64,000 nt of DNA from Heliocidaris erythrogramma (lineage: Eukaryota; Echinodermata; Echinoidea; Camarodonta; Echinometridae): NCBI GenBank assembly GCA_025617745.1, contig CM046855.1, positions 46,789,813 through 46,853,812 on the forward strand, given 5' to 3'. The notes under the pieces were generated by a model that had not been told where the DNA came from, did not search any database, and saw only the letters and a program-made list of their open reading frames with translations. The position numbers and the translations under genes were made by a program. Shown piece after piece: positions 22,666-32,943 of the stretch; position 1 is the first letter of the stretch; each line of letters starts with the position of its first letter.

Positions 22666-23879
22666 GTACACTGTTTAAATCATATAACACACTGGATATG
22701 ACCAGTTTCACTCTGTATAGTGCTTTGATATATGTATAAAACAGTCCTATACTTAGTTACTCAGGAACTTGGTTACTTAGTAATTAGTAACTTAGTTACT
22801 TTGTAATCCAATCCATCCATTTTGTAATGGGATGTTCGTGTTGTATATAGTTGAGATCTATGTACTCTTTAACATATAACTCAATCTATAAACCCCATCT
22901 ATATAACCAATTGTTCTATATGTAGTTCTGTAGTATATTTTTAAATGTTTGCCTTATTTCCCTTTTGTTGTAAACTTGTACAGGTTTGTCACATGATACT
23001 ATTTTCTTTAAATTAATTCTTCAGGATATGCCATTGAACGTATACCTTGATATAACTCAATCCATAGTAAAAACAAATTATGGAAATTTAATGTGTGTGG
23101 GTATTTTTTGTAACAAAATACAAAACTTAAAAATACCTATTTCAGAGTACTAACTATATGTCACATTTCTCCTGGTAAGATTGATAATGGAGCATAGACT
23201 TTTGATGTGTAGACATTAATTATTATTATGTTATAGGAAGATTAGAAAAGGAGATAGTCCTTTTCAGGACTGCAAACCAACAAACACTTTTCCTTTGCTA
23301 TATTGTGTCAAGAAATCCACTCTCTCACTAGTTTAACCACTCTCTGTAATAATTTTTCCACTTGAAATTTCTCTGTCATGGGCAATGAATATGTGCGTAT
23401 TAGGGGTGCGATTGGGATTATCGATTTCAAGGTTATGCTGTCAGATGCTTCATGTATGCGCACATGCTATCCCCCGTCCTTTACGATACCATCTCTCCAA
23501 GTCCCATTCATCCAAAAACAAGTGCATCCTTGAATCAAGATACGCTCACAGCTCCTCATGGAATTACACAGAAATTATTAGGGGGAGACGAGGGAGCGTG
23601 TAAAAGACAGTTTATCCGATTATACCATGGGGAAGGTTTAAAAAGAAAGAATGATTGCTTCAAATATTCTATGCTGTTTACAAATAGGATAGGAATTTGG
23701 GGAATTGTATTATTTACCTGTTGAAAGCGAAAGAAGAATACGATAATAGATTCCGGGTATATAGTCTTTATAAAGTTTTACAAGGACAGTTTAAAAAAGT
23801 ACCTGGTGTATGCGATTGTTAGGCCAATGATCATTTATCTATTTGAAAACAATTTATATGGCTGTTTGAATTCTGAAGG

Positions 23880-24185
23880 AAAAAAATGACAATATATGAC
23901 AATAAACATGATAACGCAATAACAACAACGACAGTGATGGTAATGATAATGGTAAGGATATTGATTGTGATAATAATGATACTATTAATAATAATGATAT
24001 AATGAATGATGATAACAATATCAATGATGTTGACAATAATAACAATTATAATAAGAATGGCAATATTTGATAATGACATTAGAAGTAGTGATAATTATGA
24101 TTGTGATAATGATAATTATGATAATAATAACTATAATGATGATAATAATCATGATAAGGATAAGGAAAATGATGGTAATTATGAT
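23880..24185 (+). repeat. ATG/AAT-rich degenerate trinucleotide region (GATAATAAT)
   Basis: Around 300 nt of GATAAT, AATAAT and GATGAT units with interruptions. Open frames rich in Ile or Asp/Asn on both strands are artefacts of this composition. Confidence 0.8.
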
Positions 24186-24279
24186 AACCTGTCTTCAGCT
24201 GCACCATGTGTATATGCATTCTGAAGATTTCTTCATACCAAACACCTTTTATCATATACACCGTTGTCACATCCTTTGT

Positions 24280-24410
24280 TGAACCCACAGGCATAGACAC
24301 GCATAATTATCCATTGTTAGTGAGGGGGATGATCTATTCATCATCCCCCCCCCCCCACCCCCACTAACAATAGAAAGCGTGTTCGTATCTACGCCACTGG
24401 TTGAACCCTA
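24280..24410. mobile_element. Small fold-back MITE with poly-C in one arm
   Basis: The left arm (TTGAACCCACAGGCATAGAC, then ATTGTTAGTGAGGGGGATGA) pairs with the right arm (ATCATCC, a C run, CACTAACAAT, GTATCTACGCCACTGGTTGAA) around a 6-nt loop near 24334. Pairing is imperfect in the outer half and strong in the inner half. No coding capacity. Confidence 0.6.
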
Positions 24411-25055
24411 CCAATTTTCATCTGGAAATACAAGAAAAGTTAATAGAAACTTAAAGTTATCTCCTTTTTAAACAGTGGGACATAACTTCCCTGAAGATCC
24501 ACAATGGATATCCATTACAGTGACTTGTTGTTCCTCTGTATGTGTAGCATAATAGGCAATGCAAGTCTATGAAAGTGAATGAATGGATGATTATTTGGAA
24601 GTCCTTTCATGAATTTCACCAATTTTCTTTGAAAATACAAGAAAAGAAGACAAGAATGTAAGTTCTCTTTTTAAAGTCAGACCAAACTTCCCTGAAGATT
24701 CTTCACACTGGATAGACAATGCAGTGACTTCCTTTTTCCTCCGTCTGTGTAGCGTAGTGGGAAATGCAACACTGGAAATAGAAGTGGTGAATAGATGATT
24801 ATGCATTTCAGGCTATATTTGATAGTTCTTCTTAAACTTTACACATTTTCTTGGCAAAATACAAGAAATGGTGACAGAAACTGAGAATGTTATCTCTTCT
24901 TAGGAAAAGTCTGACAAAACTTCCATGAAGCTTTCTTACTGTAAACAGTATTCCCATAGTAGTGACTTCCCTTTTCCTCCATATGTGTAGTGTAATAGGA
25001 AATGCAACACCCCTGGAAAGTGATGAATGGATGATTATGCATTTCAGGCTCGAAG
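24411..25055 (+). repeat. Three tandem ~200-240-bp imperfect repeats
   Basis: Units start near 24411, 24605 and 24828 and share motifs in the same order: CACCAATTTTC, AAATACAAGAAA, ACTTCC.TGAAG, AGTGACTT followed by TTCCTC, TGTGTAG, GGAAATGCAA, and GAATGGATGATTAT. Two minus-strand open frames (24591-24806 and 24832-25059) are similar only because they lie in matching positions of two units. No protein family is recognised. Confidence 0.7.
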
Positions 25056-27105
25056 GCATAACCTAACATGGCTGTAAGGACAGGCTGTCATTCGAAAGAA
25101 ACAGGGTCTCATTGAAGTGGGATAATATTTCTGACAAACATTACTCTGAATTCATGCTAGAAGGCTCCCATCATTTGCAATGCCACATTGAGAAATAGAT
25201 GTGTTCTTAATAAATACATTATTTATCAGTACAGTTTGTTTGATAGCTGATGATCATTTTTCTGGTTATATGTGTTAACCTTAATGGTGAGGATGATAAT
25301 AATAATGATTTTTAAAATCAAATATTTAGGGTTTCAACAAATTTTAAAAAGTGCAATATAAGCCTCATGCCAAACTCTTCGTATACATTCAATTCGATTC
25401 AAATGTATTACTTTGCAATAAAAAGTACAAGCAATCTGAAAAACCACAACGACATTACATTCATAGTGCATTAAAAGTTTTTAAAAGGACAATAGAAACA
25501 CAAGTAAACAGGGATTAAAATATTTGCATAATTATATTGCAAAAGTGGGTTGCAGCCAGAAAGGAAATGTCCTTGTATACATGTAAATAATAGTTTATAA
25601 ATATCACTAAAGCTAATATGCTATTTTACACTGATTAGATAATGTCACTCAAGTTATCAAAATAAGCTATTCAGGATCTTATTGTATAATCATATTATCC
25701 TGCACAGCTAAACTCCACTGCTATATAAATGATAGTGCATCAATAAATTTCCCCGTTATTCCTATTTCAAAATTTTATTTCTTAGTGTGCACCCAATGTC
25801 AACAACAGATCATTTTAAATGTCACATTATATAAAAGATAAATATGAAAATGGAATGTTTTTTATTCTAATTAATCCTAAGTAAGCCTGCGTAACAACAA
25901 ACATTATCTGAAGCCACATGAATCATCTGCAAGTCTTGAAATTCTGCATAGACAGACAGTTTTAATGTAAAAGTACTTAGGTTCCAATTCTGTGATTTAT
26001 TGAAGTTTTAGAATTTCGGCTTCAATAATAAAATATAATCCTTTCCCTTTATTGAGATGGTGCTTGTGGTTGACCATCCTGTATTCAGAATATCAAGTAA
26101 CTTATATAAGCTTAAAGAGGCTGGATACAAACTTTGATGAGCAATTATGGGATGCTAACATTTATAATTTGTTCACCTCATTGTGCAGAAATGTAAGGGG
26201 GCCATAAGTAGGCCATAGCAGATACAAGTATTAGACATCTTTTTTGAAGGGTTTTTCCTTTGTGAAGGGCTTTCCAGTATGAATTAAAGGTAAGCCTGTA
26301 TTCGGTTTTACATCAAGTACATGTAAAACAAAAGAAGCAGAGAAATACTTGATTTCATGTTGTATTACACTCCTACTTATACAAGACTTTACTCTAACAG
26401 GCACCCAATATACAGGGGCTCTTAAATTCTAACTCTGCCCCCCCCCCCCTCAAAAAAAATTTTAAATAAAAAAATGTTAACAAAATGTTAACAAAATAAA
26501 AATTTTATTTATTGGATAAGCAGTTTTCAGCAGCTTGTTTTCCAAAATAAAATCAAAATAAAATGTTGATATAGACTCTTAAAATTTAATTTCCGATCCT
26601 CCTGTGAAAAATAAAGTTAGTGTGAAGGTATGCCTGCTGATAGTATTCAGAAATTCTATGCAATAAATTAGTGTTTTAGATAATCTAGGTATGAAGGGGA
26701 GGGGCACACACCTGTAGTTTAGTTATCCATTGATAGGGAATAGTTTTCCTCGTTATAGGTGTACTATCAGTCATAATTACCTATATAAGGCATTTTAGCG
26801 GCGCATTAAAAACGCATATTTTTGTCCGCTTGATTTGCGCGGAACGCTGAATTCCCCATAGGCTTCAGTGCTAAACTTGCCGTGCAATATTATGCCGTAT
26901 TTTGTCTGGTCTCTTGGCGTGCGCGCAAATAATGCAACGCATACACACATACGCACATGACGTCATAAAGAAGTTAAGTTAAACTTGTGTGATCACAATG
27001 AACTATGATGAGGGGCTCTGTTAACTGAATGTGGTTGGTTAAAATGATTTTTATTAAGTTTAAATCATTTTCCTGTAGGGTAAAGATAATAATGATTATA
27101 TTGGA
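25056..27105. other. Non-coding SNAP-25 intron 4b-5, middle part
   Basis: No exon or clear element. Holds a poly-C tract (26442-26451) followed by an A-rich stretch with repeated ATGTTAACAAA, AATAAAAATTT units. A small GC-richer patch lies at 26800-26960 with CGCATA/GCGCG motifs. Confidence 0.4.
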
Positions 27106-27228
27106 TGGCTTTATTTCATGGAATACCAGAAATATTCCACTCGTTAGGGCCAATATTGCACTCATCTTCGATTCGTGCAATATTGGCCCTAACTCGTGGA
27201 ATATTCTCTGGTATCCCATTGAGAGCCA
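27106..27228. repeat. Imperfect palindrome with ~56-bp arms and 13-nt loop
   Basis: TTAGGGCCAATATTGCAC (ending 27161) and GTGCAATATTGGCCCTAA (from 27175) are perfect complements. Pairing continues outward with few mismatches through TGGAATATT/AATATTCCA, GGTATCCC and GGATGGCT/AGAGCCAT. Could extrude as a cruciform or fold as a stable RNA hairpin in the intron. It may be a MITE, but no target duplication was found. Confidence 0.75.
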
Positions 27229-27307
27229 TATTGTTACAGAGCTTTAAACATTCGATTTGCCCAAACCATCGGAGAATAAAATAATATCTGTGATATGTTG
27301 ATCTGAC

Positions 27308-27486
27308 ATTTGCTCAGGGTTTTATTTCATCAAGGATACAGAGTTAGGGTTAGGGTTGCAACTAGTTTTTAGGTTAGGTTTAGGGTTAGTGGTAGATGTA
27401 GTGTTTGGTTGAGGGTTTTACTAAGGAATTTGATTAGAGTAGGAAAATGTCTGCAGACCAATTGTCCCTGGAGCTTGTGTCGTATT
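27308..27486 (+). repeat. Dispersed repeat, copy 2, with telomere-like GGTTAGGGTTAGGG
   Basis: Same motif order as 5080-5237. This copy contains GAGTTAGGGTTAGGGTTG and TTAGGTTAGGTTTAGGGTTA. The telomere-like text is explained by drift in this repeat rather than by telomere insertion. It runs directly into the LINE-like segment at 27488. Confidence 0.55.
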
Positions 27487-27487
27487 T

Positions 27488-27600
27488 ATTCATTTATTTA
27501 TTTGTCTTCTTTTATTTTATACTGCAGGGTTGACCTTCTTCAGTTATGCAAAACTGCTTTCCAAAGGCACCCTGCAGTTTAACAAATCATTCTAAATGAC
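27488..27600 (-). mobile_element. Possible LINE 3' end, antisense
   Basis: Read on the minus strand, a hairpin ACTGCAGGGT...ACCCTGCAGT is followed by an A-rich tail (AATAAATAAATGAATAA). A 3' hairpin followed by a short A-rich tandem tail is typical of some LINE 3' ends. No coding sequence remains, so this is tentative. Confidence 0.35.
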
Positions 27601-29578
27601 AATACAAAATACATAACACTTGTTCTTTTTCGGGGTGCTTTTATAGTTTAATATAAGAGTCCCCTCAACCGGTTAGCTCCATATAAGAGGCCCTTGAAAA
27701 CTGCTATCCTATGGCAGCATCAGCAGGAGAAAATAGGATCAAATTAAGATTGGAGGTGTAATAACTTCACTGTTGAGCTTTAAATAGTAACCATCTATAT
27801 TACGTACAGACTTAAGGGAAAATAAATGCTATTCAATGTAGAGATGACAAGCTTTCTACTTGGTTTTATTCATTTTTTTCTCCCATTTTCTACTTTTGTA
27901 CATATTTGTTATAAGATTGTGTGTTTGAGTTCATATTTTGATTGAGGAAATCTGCTAATTTGACTATTTTTTCAGACAGAATTTACTGTTTTATTAAGAG
28001 TATGCCTGCACCCAGTTAATACTATTAACCTACAAAATTAATGCATGTGTCTGCTGCCATCCTGTCAATTCCTTCTTTGTATCATCTCATACCTGATTTT
28101 CCAATAACACTTTTTTATATTATGAAAGATTACATATATTTCAAGTTCAGATTGTTTAATTTTCTTTTTGTGTTTTCATTGATTTCTGATACTTCACCAT
28201 TTTTTTCATCAAAAAAATAATAGTTCATATAGTCATAGATATAAAATAGTGCATGATTTAGATTAGATTTCGAATTTTATTTCATTTCATTTTCATTTTC
28301 AAAATAACAATTGTGCAGTTAACAATGTAAAAATAATTGACAACAAAACTCACTACAGAAACATGTTCAATCATTGCAAGCAAAATAAAGAGCATGAACA
28401 TTTGAGTTGTAGATATAGAATAGTTCACTGCATTCCATTATTAAATTCATTCTCATTTCATTCTGCATGTCTGCCTGGCATGATGAAATGATGTATACTT
28501 TTGATGCAATGCTTTAATGTTTATATATGATTAATTTATATATTGTAGTAAGAGCAAATTAATGGAAGAAAAATGTTTAAAAATTAGTATATAAATTATG
28601 TTTCTCCATGATATCTTTTTTACATATTTGGAAATCAACCCCTTTCTGTGTCACTAGGATAGCGAACAAATCTCCTATATGAAACAGAAAATTTTAGATC
28701 TTAATCTTTCCTTATATGATTTAAGGTGCCTTAAATGTCTTCACAGTCAGGACAAAACAAATAGCTATTTTCCTTCAAACATATAGCAAGCCTTTAATAT
28801 TATTTGGCAGGATTTGCCACCCAGGGCTCGGAAGGAGTTATATCTGTAGTTCTTAAGTAACCTGTTATGTGTGTGTATGTTAAACCAAATTATTTTGCAT
28901 TACTGTAGAGCTGGTTATTTGATTCAGTAGTTCCTCTGTAGCTGCTAATTGGATTCTCCAATTTTGAGAATTGAAAAGAAACTTTAAATGTTGAAGGTTT
29001 GATAGCGTATGCTATTGTCCTAGTGTTAGATAAGATTAGAATTCCTTATGCTCAGCAGCAAGTATGCATGTTACATAGTGCACTTTAGAAATTAGCAACA
29101 TGCTATAATTTTTAGTTTTGGGAATAAATTAATTTCCTCCAAATTTCATCAAAGAAGCATGAAACCCTGATCATTACTCACAAAATGAAATGTGGGACAA
29201 CCAACTTGATATTACAACCAATGTCTGCCTTAGTATTAGCATTTCATGTCTTACAGGTTGTACATGCTGTACCTGTCTGTATCAGGATGGCCTGTGTTTA
29301 TTCATTTTCTAGGAAATTATCCTTCCTCTGTGTATTAGTAAACTCAAAATGCCATCCATGGTATCAGATTTCTGTCTAGGTGAAGTCTATTTTTATCCCA
29401 GAGAAAGATAAATTGAAGCTAATTTTTGCCCCCCCCCCTAGAATAATAGTACCGGTAATAATGGAAGATTAGTGGCAGTGAAAGTACAGCTATTGCATCA
29501 GGACCAGCTGATCTCATCTTTGTGGACTGGATAAATGTTTAACCCTCTCTCTCTACCATTCTTTCCAACCTCTAATAG
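27601..29578. other. Non-coding SNAP-25 intron 4b-5, last part
   Basis: AT-rich, with no exon or recognisable repeat. A pyrimidine tract CCCTCTCTCTCTACCATTCT lies just before exon 5. Confidence 0.45.
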
Positions 29579-29696
29579 AGCAACTTGATCGGATTGAAGA
29601 GGGTATGGATCAGATTAACACAGACATGAGAGAAGCAGAGAAGAATCTCACTGGTCTGGAGAAATGCTGTGGAATCTGTGTCTGCCCGTGGAAGAA
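29579..29696 (+). CDS. SNAP25: SNAP-25 coding exon 5 (118 nt)
   Basis: Completes the first SNARE helix ([20 protein letters not shown]) and encodes the cysteine cluster [11 protein letters not shown] at the start of the linker. These cysteines are the known palmitoylation sites that hold SNAP-25 on the plasma membrane. There are four here, but spaced CC-x2-C-x-C instead of the vertebrate C-x2-C-x-C-x-C, with tryptophan in place of the last cysteine. Acceptor is AATAG (ending 29578), donor GTAAGT-like GTAAG from 29697, phase 1 in and 2 out. Length equals vertebrate exon 5, which is duplicated in vertebrates (SNAP-25a/b). Here I found only one copy. It can follow 4a or 4b. Confidence 0.95.
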
Positions 29697-29852
29697 GTAA
29701 GTTCTTTTTTTTAAAAACCATCTAAGCCTCGTTCTTATTCACTACAGGAAATCGCTGAGGCAAAAATAAGTGTAACATGCTTCATACTTTGGATCTCTTT
29801 ACCCAGAGAAAAGTGATTATGCATAGGACCTTTGTTGCACTTAGCTGCTTGA

Positions 29853-30098
29853 GTTGTTGTGGTCTAGTGGATGAGTCTTAGGAATGTGAACCACAAGGTA
29901 CGGGGTTTGAATCCCTGGTGCAGCACTAGTGTCCTTTGGAGAGACAATCTACATTTGCCACACTCGACCCAGGTGAGGTATATTAATTCCTTAAGATGCT
30001 TAAACGCTGTAATGGCAGCCGGGAAAGACGGCGTAATAATACTGGAGTGCCTGGAGTGGCAATATACAAGAACCCACTATTATCATTATTATTACCTT
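29853..30098 (+). repeat. tRNA-derived SINE-like repeat, + strand
   Basis: Box A-like GTGGTCTAGTGGATGAG at the head and box B-like GGGTTTGAATCCC about 55 nt later. These are followed by an unrelated body with AGATGCTTAAACGCTGTAAT and an ATTATCATTATTATTACC tail. It begins 156 nt after exon 5 in the sense direction. Open frames across it are not genes. Confidence 0.6.
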
Positions 30099-30297
30099 TT
30101 TTTTCCACCCCTGCTTCCCACTCAATGACACGTATTGAAAAAAAAAATAATTCCCGCATCATGTATGAACAAGTCTTTAGGGTACGCCTAATGGCTTGAC
30201 ACACTTGATGAGGAATGCTCTATGGGATTTGAGCTGTTATCCTTTTCTCACTCAAATATGTTAATACTTAACCTCATATGATTGGTAGGGCTTAGGA

Positions 30298-30310
30298 GGG
30301 GGGGGGGGGG
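30298..30310 (+). repeat. Poly-G tract
   Basis: About 13 guanines between GTAGGGCTTAG and GCTTAGCCCTAC. The two flanks are near reverse complements, so the G run would sit in a loop. Confidence 0.7.
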
Positions 30311-31369
30311 CTTAGCCCTACAAATATTTACAAGCTAAACTTAACCCAGTTTGTTTCACACTTGATGGTACCGAAGTAGACCAGCGCCATCAATAGTACA
30401 GGATTATTGGGCACTCGAAAAAATAGGAGAGTGTCTGTTTCAGGAAGAAAATGTAGCCATTCATCGTCCAAACGCATTGATCAATGCTGAAAGTCTTGAG
30501 TGGGATCTGCCAGCCACGGCATGGCAGGGGTCAAATATCTTACACAAGCTCAGCCAGCCTCTCCTCCCCTTATCCCCCTTTTTTAAAAGGTATTTCCAAT
30601 TATCCTATCAAGCACAGACACTACATGTACATTAACTCAATAATGAGGAAGAATATTGTGGAATAGAGACACGCAGAAACTTCTTGTCTTGCACTCATCC
30701 AAGTAAACCCACTGAATGATCAGAAAGCCAAAGTCAGATTTTATAAATGGAAACAAACAACTTTATATCGAGCAATAGCATAACTGTGTTCTCTCATATT
30801 TTGAAGGTAAGATGGAGACAAACTGATCTAGACATTGACATTGGAAGAGAGATTGTTACAAAGAAGACCCAGTCAAGCTCATCAAATGAAAAGCCCCCAA
30901 ACATAACATCCTTGTCTCATTTTGCAAAACATCCTCCCCCTTATCTGCATCAGTCACATTGGGTGTGTTTCCATTAGCCTGTGCAAGCTCATGCCAGAAA
31001 TGTAGACTGATCAGCGCTTCTCAAGAAAAAAGGACACAGTCTCTAAGACTTTTTAAAGAATTCAACAATTTCAGTACCCTATTATATTGCCTATAAAAAT
31101 CATGTTCACTTTATGTAGTACATGTATGTTTAATGTAGGCACATTTCAAAAGGGGATAGGCAAGGCTATCAAAATTGTCCAGAGTTGATTTCTCGAAAGT
31201 CTATGTGATCGTGTTGAAAGTTACTTGTCTCCATTACCATGACTTGAGCAGGTCTCCTTTCACACAAGAATTGGCTCAAGCTTCTGAGCATGCCATAGTC
31301 TTGAATACGTCTTCACCACGACATTATAGCCCGCTAATTCAACTTTGCTTGGGGTAATATTTCAAGCTA

Positions 31370-31465
31370 ATATCCAGAGCTCAAGGGTGAAATACCATGC
31401 TATTTGCCTTTTCACTGCAGATTAGCTTGAGCTATATAGTTGTGATCAAATCAGGGGACAATTTT
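31370..31465 (+). repeat. Dispersed repeat, copy 1 (partner at 58598-58690)
   Basis: Shares the ordered motifs TAATATCC, AAGGGTGAAATA, TGCTATT, TTCACT, AAATTAGCT-like and GATCAAATCAGGGGAC with 58598-58690. Unknown class, no coding capacity. Confidence 0.5.
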
Positions 31466-31832
31466 TAAAACTTGAGCTAACGGCGGTAGGCCTGTCCAGA
31501 GTTCAGGGTGGAGGAAGAGACACTGACATGATCTTAACCTCCGATGCACTTTAGCAGACAAGGCCGCGCCTCTACACAAACTCTCTGATTCAATGAAGAG
31601 TTCAGGCTGTCATATTGCCTCGCCAAAGCCGCAGATTTGTGCACCCACATTATTGTCCTCTTCTTCTCCTGCAGATAAATGTAAAGAGGGACACCCATCT
31701 TGTACTGTTGTTCATCGCTGTGCGATGTGATAAAGCTATAGTGACATATTGTGCTCTTAGCCTAAATTGGCTTGATATTGGCTTTATGATCAAGGGAAAC
31801 GGATAGAGCGAAAAGCTACTACCCATCCAGAC

Positions 31833-31849
31833 ACCCCCCCCCCCCCCCC
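31833..31849 (+). repeat. Poly-C tract
   Basis: A run of about 17 cytosines, preceded by CAGACA. Confidence 0.85.
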
Positions 31850-32161
31850 TTGCTACCTGACATATGAATACGTGGAGGCAGTTTTCCCCACTCTCATTTG
31901 CATTTTGATTGAATTTTGTTTATGAATATGGGTAGTATTGGCATTCTGTACTCTGAGCATTAGAAGTGAAAGATGTTTCTCTTTTAGATTCCTTTCTGTG
32001 CAGTAGGTGGAGGGGCAAGAGCCGGCTTGATTGCTAATACGAATTTATATCCAAAGATAACTATATTAGTTACTGTATTAGTTTATTCAGCACATTGAAA
32101 TAATCATAATTGTATTTGGAGCTCTGTGGATACATGATTCAATTATGAGTCTCATGTATAC

Positions 32162-32252
32162 ATTTCTCTCTCTCTCGCTCTCGCTCTCTCTCTCCCTCTC
32201 CCTCTCACTCTCTCTCTCTCCCTCTCACTCTCTCTCTCCCTCTCACTCTCTT
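32162..32252 (+). repeat. CT/CCCTCT microsatellite
   Basis: Around 90 nt of CTCTCT, CGCTCT and CCCTCTCACTCTC units, ending 98 nt before the DIRS element. Confidence 0.85.
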
Positions 32253-32349
32253 TTGCTTATTTGTCAAAGCACTAGATGAAGAAACAAAGTTTTAACTGAT
32301 ACTGCATTCGTACTTGGTCAGTATTTAAAATCATGTATAGAAATATTAC

Positions 32350-32528
32350 AATTTACTGCAATAAATCATATATACGTACCTATTATGCCTGTAGTCTTGA
32401 CTACGGGACCCCTTCGAGAATTTAACACACATGAGTCACAATATTGTGCGCACCCCCCCGTAATCCTATTGTCCCCTTCGCCACTCACGCGCGTCAACAC
32501 GCTACGGCCATCTTCCTCTTTCTTGCTC
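32350..32528 (+). repeat. DIRS left inverted terminal repeat
   Basis: From about 32379 (TACCTATTATGCCTGTAGTC) to about 32528 (GGCCATCTTCCTCTTT) this is almost perfectly complementary to the right end. The outermost ~29 bases (AATTTACTGCAATAAATC...) are unique to the left end and recur, inverted, in the internal complementary region. Confidence 0.9.
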
Positions 32529-32943
32529 GCCCCCGACGAGATAGGACGTATAGTCACAGCGCTCCTGAAATCAGGTCGTATAGTATCTTTTAGGTGCGCT
32601 TTTTCGCACATTTAAAGCACTTTTAGGTACCTATATTCGCTTAGATTATAGTACTTTGTGTTTTAGTAGTCACTCTTGCCGATTGCAAGGGATTTTTGTT
32701 TCCCTTTCTTGGCATTTATTTTTCTCTTTCACGGTCAGCCCCACGTAGATATTTCTGTGTGTTTGCGGGTGTTTCCGTTTGTCACCGAGCCTTTGGGTTC
32801 GGTGTTTGTTCTTACGTTTTTTTGGCTGTGAAAATTCTTTTGTGCGTATCTCCCAAATAAAATTTACCCTTATTTTACTGCATTCAGTTGAAGTATTTCT
32901 TATTTTGAAAAGTATACTTTATTGTCTGTTTTATTGCAGTGGT

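Noticed and set aside
24591-25059. Two similar minus-strand small proteins
   Set aside because: They reflect units of a degenerate tandem repeat and lack any recognised domain.
27338-27400. Interstitial telomere (TTAGGG)n
   Set aside because: Only two clean units; the homologous repeat at 5.1 kb shows the text belongs to a dispersed element.
32366-32615. Open frames at the start of the DIRS element
   Set aside because: They lie in the inverted terminal repeat, which is non-coding in this family.
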